NCBI GenBank assembly: GCA_017560855.1
Contig: JAFZEB010000175.1
Coordinates: forward strand, 1-8,259
Length of the DNA stretch: 8,259 bases
Direction: 5' to 3'
From: Ruminiclostridium sp.
GTDB taxonomy: Bacteria; Bacillota; Clostridia; Oscillospirales; Oscillospiraceae
Every line of letters starts with the position of its first letter. Within the stretch, counting starts at the first letter, position 1. Shown piece after piece: positions 1-6,975 of the stretch. The notes under the pieces are model-generated. The model did no database searches. It was not told the origin of the DNA and saw only the letters and a program-made list of their open reading frames with translations. The translations under genes were made by a program, and so were the position numbers.

Positions 1-745
<745 letters not shown>

Positions 746-759
<14 letters not shown>

Positions 760-1174
760 AAAGGTAATGGACCACTTCCGCAACCCCCGGAATGTCGGTT
801 TTATTGAGAATGCCGACGGTGTCGGCGAAGTGGGCAACGCAAAGTGCGGCGACATCATGAAGATCTATCTGAAGATCGACGACGATGTGGTCACCGACGT
901 GAAGTTCGAGACCTTCGGCTGCGGCAGTGCCATCGCCTCCAGTTCCATGGCCACCGAGCTCATCAAGGGCAAGCCGGTCAGCGAGGTCATGCAGCTGACC
1001 AACAAGGCGGTGGTGGAGGCCCTGGACGGTCTGCCCGCCGTGAAAGTCCACTGCTCCGTCCTGGCCGAAGAGGCCGTGAAGGTGGCATTGAAGGACTACT
1101 TTGACAAAAATGATATTCCTTACGACACCAAGCAGTTCCCCGACTGTGACCACTGCGAGGTATGTCATCACTAA
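746..1174 (+). CDS. nifU: Fe-S cluster assembly scaffold NifU (IscU-type domain)
   Basis: This 142-residue protein is the scaffold on which the [2Fe-2S]/[4Fe-4S] cluster is built from NifS-derived sulfur before transfer to apo-proteins. It is a stand-alone IscU-like domain beginning MLYSEKVMDHFRNPRNVG. The three cluster-ligand cysteines are visible as C34 (NAKCGD, followed by the conserved Asp36), C59 (FGCGSAIASSS) and C103 (VKVHCSVLA). The segment before C103 reads LPAVK, compared with LPPVK, the chaperone-binding motif of E. coli IscU. The C-terminus carries an extra CDHCEVCHH tail (C134, C137, C140), which proteobacterial IscU lacks; its role is not known to me. The start is set by AAGGAG at 731 and overlaps the nifS stop. 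A strong terminator follows the stop within 3 bp, so nifU is the last gene of this operon; no mnmA follows directly. Confidence 0.96.
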
Positions 1175-1176
1175 CG

Positions 1177-1212
1177 AAAAAACGGCTCCCTCTCATGAGG
1201 GAGCCGTTTTTT
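1177..1212. terminator. Strong symmetric (bidirectional) intrinsic terminator
   Basis: A perfect 10-bp GC-rich stem (1183-1192 with 1197-1206, loop TCAT) is flanked by six A on the left and six T on the right. A U-tract therefore follows the stem on both strands. On the plus strand it ends nifS-nifU, 3 bp after the nifU stop. On the minus strand it is placed to end the leftward operon and the structured RNA at 1222-1336. Confidence 0.93.
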
Positions 1213-1213
1213 G

Positions 1214-1347
1214 TGAGGTTACGGCCTGCTGCGCGCGCTCGTTGAGCACACTGGCAGGCCGAGAAGAGTTTTCCGGCACGCACATGTCGCGCCAGAAAAC
1301 GTACTTCACTTTATTTCGCCACTGCGGTGGCGAAACTCTATGAGGTT
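1214..1347. repeat. 7-bp direct repeat TGAGGTT flanking the three-hairpin element
   Basis: TGAGGTT occurs at 1214-1220 and again at 1341-1347. The two copies lie just outside the hairpin block, which fills 1222-1336. The placement resembles a target-site duplication around a roughly 120-bp inserted element, but the ends show no terminal inverted repeats. A 7-bp match is not rare by chance in a stretch this size. Confidence 0.2.
1222..1336 (-). ncRNA. Putative structured RNA with three tandem hairpins, minus strand
   Basis: Read on the minus strand, three hairpins follow each other. Hairpin A (1313-1322 with 1327-1336) has loop CGCA. Hairpin B (1268-1280 with 1288-1300) is 13 continuous pairs with loop ACATGTG. 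Hairpin C has an outer stem 1222-1229 with 1254-1261, a small internal loop, and an inner stem 1233-1240 with 1244-1251 with loop AAC. Five pairs are A-C mismatches if the plus strand is folded but G-U wobbles on the minus strand (1313/1336, 1274/1294, 1278/1290, 1236/1248, 1234/1250). No pair is a G-U that works only on the plus strand, so the minus strand is the likely RNA. The terminator at 1177-1212 would form its 3' end. It starts about 20 nt after the hydrolase stop, so it could be a processed 3' UTR, an independent sRNA, or a dispersed structured repeat. I do not recognise it as 6S, SRP, tmRNA or RNase P RNA. Confidence 0.55.
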
Positions 1348-1355
1348 TTTTCTTC

Positions 1356-2333
1356 TTATGTCGCATACCCAAACATCCCATCGGGGCGGACGATCTGCTT
1401 CACCGTTCCCTCCTGAATGAGGAGCTCCAGGTGGGCCAGGGCCTCACCCACGGCGAACCACTTCTGGTTCAGGGGGAAGTCATCCCAGCTTTTGGCCCGG
1501 ATGTCCCAGGTCATGCGGCCGGTGATGTCGTAGGCGGTCATGCCGGGGTACTTCTCCACGATGGACAGGGTCTCGGCCACCCGGTTCCGGTGGTGGACCA
1601 GAAGCTGGTCGATGCGCTCCACCAGGTCTCCGCTGTGGCGGTGGGCCGGGAGAGCCAGTTTGACCGGATAGGCCCGGATACGCTTCAGGTTTTCCAAATA
1701 GCGGCCCAGCATGTTGTCCATGTTGGCCCAGACGGCGATGTTGGGAGTGATGTCAAAGAGAACGTGGTCTCCGGTGAAGAGGATGCCCTCTTTCTCCATC
1801 CACAGGCAGAGCTGACCAGGGGCATGACCGGGCACGGCCAGGACCTCCAGGTGGTAGTCGCCGATTTGGAAGACCTCTCCATCCTTCACGGAAGTGTAGG
1901 CGCTGATGTCCAGCTGGGGGCCCAGATGCCGGGCGGGGTTGGTCCGGCTGACCACTTCGATTTCTTCCGGCGGGAAGCCCTCCTTCAGAAACCGCTTGTC
2001 CATCTCCTCCCAAAACCAGTCCTCAAATTTCTGGGCGGTGAAAGGGTGGTCCAGCTCCCCGATGTACACCTTCCCCCCGGGGCTTACCACCTGAGCGGAA
2101 AGGCCGGTATGATCGGTGTGGATGTGGGTCACCAGTACGTCTAGCCGGGACCGGTCCACGCCGGTCTTGGCAAGACCTTTCTCCAACGCCTCCCGGCACT
2201 CGGGCAGGTTGAAGCCCGTGTCGATGAGAAGGCTCCGGTCAGAACCCTTGATGAGGTAGGCGTTCAGCTCTTTCAGGGGATTGTTGGGCAGGGGCACAGG
2301 GATGGAATAGAGGTTGGGGATGATTTCACGCAT
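1356..2333 (-). CDS. Metallo-beta-lactamase-fold hydrolase with C-terminal helical/winged-helix region
   Basis: This 325-residue protein is a cytosolic MBL-fold hydrolase, since there is no signal peptide or membrane segment. The dinuclear metal site is complete: H70, H72, D74 and H75 in THIHTDHTGL, H170 in VPGHAPGQ, D189 in LFTGDH and H231 in LPAHRHSG. Residues 1-235 form the MBL domain. Residues from about 250 to 320 (AETLSIVEKYPGMTAYDI onward) look like the helical winged-helix tail (BLACT_WH type) found in LACTB2/glyoxalase II-like and lactonase-like members. The substrate cannot be read from the sequence; candidates are thioesters, lactones, phosphoesters or nucleic acid. The ATG at 2333 has an AGGAT-type Shine-Dalgarno inside the end of deoC, and the gap to the deoC stop is only 6 bp, so the two are co-translated. 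It is the last gene of the leftward operon. Confidence 0.88.
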   Translation of the reverse strand: MREIIPNLYSIPVPLPNNPLKELNAYLIKGSDRSLLIDTGFNLPECREALEKGLAKTGVDRSRLDVLVTHIHTDHTGLSAQVVSPGGKVYIGELDHPFTAQKFEDWFWEEMDKRFLKEGFPPEEIEVVSRTNPARHLGPQLDISAYTSVKDGEVFQIGDYHLEVLAVPGHAPGQLCLWMEKEGILFTGDHVLFDITPNIAVWANMDNMLGRYLENLKRIRAYPVKLALPAHRHSGDLVERIDQLLVHHRNRVAETLSIVEKYPGMTAYDITGRMTWDIRAKSWDDFPLNQKWFAVGEALAHLELLIQEGTVKQIVRPDGMFGYAT

Positions 2334-2339
2334 CGCCTG

Positions 2340-2990
2340 TTATCCTTTTCTTGCTTCGCCCACCAGGGCAGAGGCGCCCAGGCGGTCGGCACCCAGGTCC
2401 AGGAAGGCCTGGGCATCCTCCAGGGTGCGGATGCCGCCGGAGGCCTTGAGCTTGATGTGATCGGCCAGGTTCTTCCGCAGGAGGGCCACGTCTTCCCGGG
2501 TGGCGCCGCCGGTGGAGAACCCGGTGGAGGTCTTTAAGAAATCTGCCCCGGCCTTCTCCACCACCTGGCAGAGCTTGATCTTCTCCGGGTCGGTGAGCAG
2601 ACAGGTCTCGATGATGACCTTCAGGGGACGGCCCAGGCAGGCGGCCTTCACGGCGGAGATCTCCTCGCCGATCTCCTTCCACTTGCGCTCCTTCACCAGG
2701 CCATTGTTGATGACCATGTCGATCTCGCTGGCCCCGTTCTCCACGGCATCCTTGGTTTCAAAGAGCTTGGCTGCCATGGTGTTGTAGCCGTTGGGGAAAC
2801 CGATGACCGTGCAGATTTTCAGGTAGCCCTGGGTGTAGTCCACGGCGGCCTTTACGAAGGAGGGCGGGATGCACACGGTGGCGCAGCCAAACTCCATGGC
2901 CTCGTCGCAGAGGGTCTTGATCTGATCCCAGGTGGCATCCACCTTCAGCAGGGTGTGGTCAACATGGGAAAGAATGTTCTGGATATCCAT
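2340..2990 (-). CDS. deoC: Deoxyribose-phosphate aldolase DeoC
   Basis: This 216-residue class I aldolase cleaves 2-deoxy-D-ribose 5-phosphate to acetaldehyde and glyceraldehyde 3-phosphate, the last step of deoxynucleoside salvage. It is a cytosolic TIM barrel. Family landmarks are VDHTLLK at the N-terminus, VIGFPNG, catalytic Asp91 in SEIDMVINNG, the Schiff-base Lys153 in DFLKTSTGFS, and the proton-relay Lys182 in IKLKASGGIRT. These match the Asp/Lys/Lys set of E. coli DeoC (D102, K167, K201). Its length is typical of the short bacterial form. AGGAG at 2999-3003 lies 8 nt upstream of the ATG. No other deoxynucleoside-salvage gene (deoA, deoB, deoD, cdd) is in the window. Instead it lies 23 bp after a gene for a secreted protein and 6 bp before an MBL hydrolase, which is unusual company. 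Confidence 0.97.
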   Translation of the reverse strand: MDIQNILSHVDHTLLKVDATWDQIKTLCDEAMEFGCATVCIPPSFVKAAVDYTQGYLKICTVIGFPNGYNTMAAKLFETKDAVENGASEIDMVINNGLVKERKWKEIGEEISAVKAACLGRPLKVIIETCLLTDPEKIKLCQVVEKAGADFLKTSTGFSTGGATREDVALLRKNLADHIKLKASGGIRTLEDAQAFLDLGADRLGASALVGEARKG

Positions 2991-3013
2991 CAGGATCGCT
3001 CCTTTTCTATCTA

Positions 3014-3934
3014 TTATTTGAGGGCCAGGCTGTTGTTCAGCAGCAGGGAACTGTAGAGGAAGAGGACATCCTGGTCTTGGAAGTCCACATACTGGTTCAG
3101 GGTATGGCTGAACACATAGCGCAGGTCCACCAGTGTGATCTTGCTGTAGCCCTCCAGCAGAAGGGGGGCCAGGGAGCTGCCGAAGGAGTCCCGGAAGAGG
3201 ACCAGTTCCTTCCCGGCGGGACCCTTGGGGTTTTCCATGATCTGAATGCCCTGGGGGCCGGAGAGGAAGAGGTCGTAGGGGTTTCCCCCGGCAGCCTTTT
3301 CCAGGTTGTAGACGGGCTGGGTTTCCGCCCGGCCCATCAGGTCATAGCCTGTCACGGTGCAGCCGTCGATGGTGTCGCTGGTGAGATAGCGGACGGCATC
3401 GGGTCGGAGAGGGGCGGTGAGCCGGGGGGAATAGGTCCCGAAAAAGTCTCCCGTCCAGAGGTTCTCCCGGTAGCCGGTCCCAACCTGGGTCCCCATGGCT
3501 GCAGCCAGGTAAGAGGCCACATCCGGCAGGTTTTCCTGCCGCCAGTGGAGGTCAGTTCGATAAAAATTCTCCAGGGCCATCATGGGAGCCAGGTTCAGAT
3601 AGGTCAGGAAGGGGAGCTCCTGCCGGAAGGTCCGCCCCATGACTTCGTGGGTGAGAGATCCTTTCTGCAGAAAGGCCTCCTTGGCGGGGACCATGGCAAA
3701 GTACCCCTTGCAGTCCGTCCCGGCCAGATAGGTGTCATAAATATATTGGATCTTGTCTGCGGCGTAGTCAGTCATTTCCGGGAGGACCGCAGGCTCGGCC
3801 TCCACCAGATGACTCTGGGTCAGATAGATCCCCTCCCGGGGTTCTTCCCCCGGAAAGTGCAGGTCCAGAGCCTGGGCGGCAGGACCCATAAGGGTCAGCA
3901 CCCCGGCCAAGACAAGAAGGGTCAGCTTACGCAA
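3014..3934 (-). CDS. Secreted DHHW/AlgX-like (SGNH-type) protein, possible surface O-acyltransferase or esterase
   Basis: This 306-residue protein has a Sec signal peptide (RK, hydrophobic 4-16, cleavage likely after AQA at residue 22) and no other membrane segment, so it should be exported. It resembles the DHHW / AlgX-AlgJ group. FYRTDLHWRQE gives Asp128 and His130, the arrangement of the TDxHW motif. VLFRDSFGSSL gives Ser250, the nucleophile position of that SGNH-like fold. The FAMVPAKEAF segment near 79-88 also fits. AlgX-type proteins transfer acetyl groups to extracellular polysaccharide, usually with an MBOAT partner, but none is seen here; esterase activity or a non-catalytic role is possible. 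The start is a TTG supported by GGAGGG 7 nt upstream, only 3 bp after the lipoprotein stop, so translation is probably coupled. It belongs to the same operon as the CotH-SLH gene. Confidence 0.8.
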   Translation of the reverse strand: MRKLTLLVLAGVLTLMGPAAQALDLHFPGEEPREGIYLTQSHLVEAEPAVLPEMTDYAADKIQYIYDTYLAGTDCKGYFAMVPAKEAFLQKGSLTHEVMGRTFRQELPFLTYLNLAPMMALENFYRTDLHWRQENLPDVASYLAAAMGTQVGTGYRENLWTGDFFGTYSPRLTAPLRPDAVRYLTSDTIDGCTVTGYDLMGRAETQPVYNLEKAAGGNPYDLFLSGPQGIQIMENPKGPAGKELVLFRDSFGSSLAPLLLEGYSKITLVDLRYVFSHTLNQYVDFQDQDVLFLYSSLLLNNSLALK

Positions 3935-3937
3935 GCC

Positions 3938-4474
3938 TTAGCCCTCCAGGGAGGAGGGGCACATGAGGAAGAAGACGTAGCTGCCGCTCTGGACAGCCAC
4001 CATTTCCTCGGCTGCGGTGCAGATGTTCCAGCGCAGGTCGGCATTGGACTTCAGGGTCTGGCAGAAGGCAGAGCCGTCAACGCTTCCATCCAGCTGGAAG
4101 ACATAGCCCAGGAAGGGGATGGAGCTGATAGAGGGGCCAAACATGACGCCCTGGGAGAAGCCGGTGATCTCGGTGTTGCCGAAGCCCATCAGCAGGCCGG
4201 GTTCCACGGGCATGACCATGGCCTCGAAGGGCAGGTCTGCCACAGCCAGGAAGTCTTCCGCCAGGGTCAGAGCAGAGGGATCCTCGGCAGTGTCCACCAG
4301 GTGCAGGAATTCATTGGCCAGGTCGGTGGCCAGGGGCGCATAGGTTTCAGAGGTATCCCCCTCCACCACGGTGTCTTCGGGCTCCTCTGCTGCAGGGGCA
4401 TCGGAACCGCCGCAGGCAGTGAGGGTCAGGACCAGGGCGGCACACAGGGCCAGCAGGGTCAGAAGCTTTTTCAT
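3938..4474 (-). CDS. Uncharacterised lipoprotein next to the CotH and DHHW genes
   Basis: I cannot assign this 178-residue protein to a named family. It starts with a lipoprotein signal peptide: MKK, a hydrophobic stretch, then the lipobox LTAC with the lipidated cysteine at residue 21. It should therefore be tethered to the outer face of the membrane. Residues 22-45 are an acidic, low-complexity linker rich in Ala, Glu and Asp. The rest, about 46-175, looks like one compact alpha/beta domain. Distinctive segments are TEITGFSQGVMFGP, SIPFLGYVFQLDG, NADLRWNICTAAEEMVAV and SYVFFLMCP. The ATG is preceded by AAGGAG with a 6-nt spacer. The gene lies 19 bp after the CotH-SLH gene and 3 bp before the DHHW gene, so a shared surface function with these two is the best guess. 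It could be a sensor, a chaperone or a substrate of the kinase-like protein. Confidence 0.82.
   Translation of the reverse strand: MKKLLTLLALCAALVLTLTACGGSDAPAAEEPEDTVVEGDTSETYAPLATDLANEFLHLVDTAEDPSALTLAEDFLAVADLPFEAMVMPVEPGLLMGFGNTEITGFSQGVMFGPSISSIPFLGYVFQLDGSVDGSAFCQTLKSNADLRWNICTAAEEMVAVQSGSYVFFLMCPSSLEG
3942..3947 (-). promoter_or_regulatory. Ribosome binding site that supports the TTG start of the DHHW gene
   Basis: GGAGGG (minus strand) lies inside the last codons of the lipoprotein gene, 7 nt upstream of the TTG at 3934-3932. No ATG or GTG gives an intact signal peptide, because the MRKLTLL start sits exactly at this TTG. A TTG start placed 3 bp after the previous stop suggests reinitiation-dependent, reduced expression. 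Confidence 0.75.
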
Positions 4475-4493
4475 AAGAGTTCTCCTTATTGCA

Positions 4494-6782
4494 TCAGGTG
4501 ATGGTCTGGTGGTAGCGCTGGATCATGGCGGCGAACTGGCACCGGAGGGCGTTGCCCTGGGGATCCAAGGTGCCGTCATCGTTGCCGGTGATGATGCCGG
4601 TCTCCATGGCCCAGACAAAGGGCTCCACCGCCCAGTCTGCGATCTGGTCCAGGTCGGTGTAGGCGCCGGAACCCTGGATCCAGTCCGGGAATTCGGGCAG
4701 AATGATGGACGGACCGCCGGGAACAACCTCCTCCGGTCCGGGAGCAGGAATGAGATTTTGTTCTCCGGTGCGGGCCTGGGAGACATCCAGCTGATCGTAA
4801 CGATAGAGCAGGGTCACCAGCTCCTGGCGGGTGATCTTGTCATTGGGGCGGAAACGGCCCTCAAAGCCCTGGGCGATCTCTTTTTCTGCCGCCCAGGCCA
4901 CGGCATCGCTGTACCACTGGCCGGCGGGCACATCGGCAAAGGACGCAGCCCCAACCGGAGCAGGCTCCCCGGCGATCCGGTAGAGGACGGTGACCGCCAT
5001 GGCGCGGGTAAGGGTGGCGTTGGGGGCAAAGTGGGTCTGGGAAATGCCGTTCATGAGGCCGTGTCTGAGCACATAGTCCACGTTGGGGGCGAACCAGTCG
5101 TTGGGCTTCACATCGGCCAGAACGTCAGAGGGAGCGACGCCGTCTACCCAGCTCTCCATCCGCTGGCCCAGCCAGCTGTTTCGCTGGGCCAGGAAGGTCT
5201 GCAGGTTCCCGATGGCCATCGTGTAGCTGCCGGGGGTGGTATCGGGCCAGAGAACATGGTCCATGGCCTGGCTGGCAGAGAGGGCCTCTCCCTGATTGCC
5301 GACAGCTTCTCCGGCAGACTCCACCAGGGGAGCCAGGTCTTCATAGCAGGTCTTCAGGGCCTCCCGGAAGGAGGGAATGGCCTGGAGAGCGCTGCCCAGG
5401 GTGGTGGCACCGGCCACCACATCGGTGACGGCGTAGTCCAGCACGTAGCTGCCGTAGGCCGAGTCAAAATCCCACAGGGGACCGGCATAGAGCTTGTCCT
5501 GGTCGGCGGGCTTGTAGAAGTAGGTGGAAGAATGGAAGGCGTCGCCGTCCTGGCTCAGCTCCAGCATCAGGAAGCACTTGGCCAGGGAGTCCAGGTCCAC
5601 ATATTCAGTGTAATCCTTGCCGGTAACGGGATGCTTGCCGCCGTTCATGACGGCATCCTCAAAGTCCTGGTAGAAGGCGCTGATATAGTCCATGGCCTCC
5701 TGGGGCAGGTACTCCGGGCTCTTGCTCACCAGATAGCACCCGGCCGTGGTGGAAAACCAGCTTTTCTCTGCCAGGGCACGCTCCCGGAAGTCCATCTCCA
5801 GCAGGTAGCCGCCGGAGAGATCCTCCGGGGCGGTCAGGCCGGTGACATACTGATAGGGGTTGCCGTCGGCATTGGTCCTCTGGGCCACAGCGCAGTCGTC
5901 CAGGTCCTCCACGGTGGGGTTGGCATCTTCAATATCCCCCTCCAGGTCGTGGATATCCACCCGGCCGTCTCCCACTTCGGTCTTCTCGCAGAGGAGGTAG
6001 TTGCCCCGGTATTCCCCGTCGTAGTACAGGTCCACGGGAGCACAGTTGGGGGTGAAGGCCAGGCCAAAGTCCCGGGCCAGGTCATAGGTCAGCTGGTTGT
6101 GGATGAGGGTTTCGTCGCAGTAGTTGGCCAGCAGGACCCAGGTAGATTCGGGGGCCTCCCCTGCCTCCAGCAGGTCGAACTTCCCGTCCAGCTTGATCTG
6201 GTAGGGCTTCTTGGGATAGGCCCAGGTGGAGTTGCCCCGGCCCTTGATCTGCTTCAGGTCCCCGGCATAGACGGTGGTGCCGTCATTCCGCAGGTACAGG
6301 ATCTCGCCCTTGGCCTTATTCTTGTCCTTATCCTGCTCCACCCATTCCCGGTCCTTTTCCGGGTCGGCGCTGGTCAGGTAGACCGAACCAATGTTGGCCG
6401 ACTGCATGACAGTAAGAGACAGGCTTTGCCCACCCTGGGCGAGGGTCACTTCCCAGCAGCCGTCGGCGGGAACCTGGGCAAAGAGGGCGGTCAGGTCAAA
6501 GGGCTGGCCGCTGGTGACCTGGACAGACCCGGCATCTCCGGCAGCAGTGAGGGCATCGCCGGAGAAGGTCAGGGCCAGGGCAGTCAGGTCGGCAGAGGCG
6601 GGCAGAAAGAGATAGTTGGTTCCGTTCTCAGTTTGGATGGAGACGGCGGTTTCGTGGTCTGGGCTGGCCTGCCAGGTGAGGCCGGACAGGCCCCCGGCGG
6701 CAGAGGCGGTTATGGTCAGGCTCAGGCTCAGGGCCAGGGCGACAGCGGTCAGTATGACTTTTTTCATCAGAGGTTTTTTCAT
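4494..6782 (-). CDS. Secreted CotH-kinase-family protein with three C-terminal SLH repeats
   Basis: The 762-residue product starts with a Sec signal peptide (MKKPLMKKVI, hydrophobic to about 24, cleavage near ASA at 26-28). Residues 30-130 look like a beta-rich N-terminal domain. The CotH domain spans about 131-445. Its hallmarks are KGRGNSTWAYPKKPYQIKL (180-198), the ANYCDETLIHNQLTYDLA segment (219-236), DGEYRGNYLLCEKTEVGDGR (255-274), GGYLLEMD (324-331) and the metal-binding-type WDFDSAYG (437-444). CotH of Bacillus is an atypical protein kinase acting on spore-coat proteins; many exported clostridial relatives have unknown substrates. Three S-layer homology repeats follow at about 555-602, 614-662 and 706-757, with a Pro-rich linker (679-701) before the last. 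These should attach the protein to secondary cell-wall polymer, so it acts on the cell surface. The first ATG has AGGAGG with a 6-nt spacer; the internal Met6 has none. It heads a five-gene operon. Confidence 0.92.
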   Translation of the reverse strand: MKKPLMKKVILTAVALALSLSLTITASAAGGLSGLTWQASPDHETAVSIQTENGTNYLFLPASADLTALALTFSGDALTAAGDAGSVQVTSGQPFDLTALFAQVPADGCWEVTLAQGGQSLSLTVMQSANIGSVYLTSADPEKDREWVEQDKDKNKAKGEILYLRNDGTTVYAGDLKQIKGRGNSTWAYPKKPYQIKLDGKFDLLEAGEAPESTWVLLANYCDETLIHNQLTYDLARDFGLAFTPNCAPVDLYYDGEYRGNYLLCEKTEVGDGRVDIHDLEGDIEDANPTVEDLDDCAVAQRTNADGNPYQYVTGLTAPEDLSGGYLLEMDFRERALAEKSWFSTTAGCYLVSKSPEYLPQEAMDYISAFYQDFEDAVMNGGKHPVTGKDYTEYVDLDSLAKCFLMLELSQDGDAFHSSTYFYKPADQDKLYAGPLWDFDSAYGSYVLDYAVTDVVAGATTLGSALQAIPSFREALKTCYEDLAPLVESAGEAVGNQGEALSASQAMDHVLWPDTTPGSYTMAIGNLQTFLAQRNSWLGQRMESWVDGVAPSDVLADVKPNDWFAPNVDYVLRHGLMNGISQTHFAPNATLTRAMAVTVLYRIAGEPAPVGAASFADVPAGQWYSDAVAWAAEKEIAQGFEGRFRPNDKITRQELVTLLYRYDQLDVSQARTGEQNLIPAPGPEEVVPGGPSIILPEFPDWIQGSGAYTDLDQIADWAVEPFVWAMETGIITGNDDGTLDPQGNALRCQFAAMIQRYHQTIT

Positions 6783-6828
6783 TGGGGTCCTCCTGTTGGG
6801 TCCGTATGGGAATCGGTATAGATAAAAT

Positions 6829-6857
6829 AGTATATCACAAATTCTGTGGCTGTTCCA
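6829..6857 (-). promoter_or_regulatory. Candidate extended -10 promoter of the CotH-SLH operon
   Basis: On the minus strand TGATATACT (6837-6829) matches the extended -10 pattern TGnTATAAT with one change. The region 17 bp upstream (6857-6852) reads TGGAAC, only a weak -35, as is common for extended -10 promoters. Transcription would start near 6822, giving a leader of about 40 nt that ends in the AGGAGG at 6794-6789. This is by eye only. Confidence 0.6.
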
Positions 6858-6975
6858 TAGGCAGGAGATTTTTCCTGTGAAAAAGCAGCACAGGCTGTTC
6901 TCGCCCTACCCAGGAGGACGTTCTCCCTCGACACATCCTTGCACCTTGCTTCTTTGGAAATTGCATATTATGCCC
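6858..6975. other. Intergenic stretch with no gene that I can support
   Basis: This is the middle of the 365-bp divergent intergenic region. No open frame has a convincing start and protein-like composition. The 8-mer GGCTGTTC occurs at 6848-6855, over the weak -35 of the leftward promoter, and again at 6893-6900, 45 bp away. A small inverted repeat CAGGA/TCCTG lies at 6862-6877, and an imperfect palindrome GGAGgACGTtCTCC at 6913-6926. Any of these could be a regulator site but none matches a motif I recognise. TATTAT at 6966-6971 could be a -10 for a rightward transcript starting near 6978; it has no good -35. Confidence 0.4.

Noticed and set aside
1193..1381. Short minus-strand open frame overlapping the three-hairpin element
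   Set aside because: It reads through the stems and into the terminator, has no ribosome binding site, and the G-U pattern is better explained by RNA structure than by coding.
1431..2144. 237-codon plus-strand open frame opposite the MBL hydrolase
   Set aside because: The minus strand has all metal-ligand motifs in order; the plus frame is a low-information shadow.
3077..4501. 474-codon plus-strand open frame opposite the DHHW and lipoprotein genes
   Set aside because: Same antisense artefact. It spans two real genes and their junction, and has no recognisable motif.
4371..6821. Very long plus-strand open frame (816 codons) antisense to the CotH-SLH gene
   Set aside because: It mirrors a GC-rich gene with strong third-position bias, which removes stops from the complementary frame. 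The product is a Gly/Val/Gln/His-rich string with no domain, while the minus strand shows clear CotH and SLH motifs.
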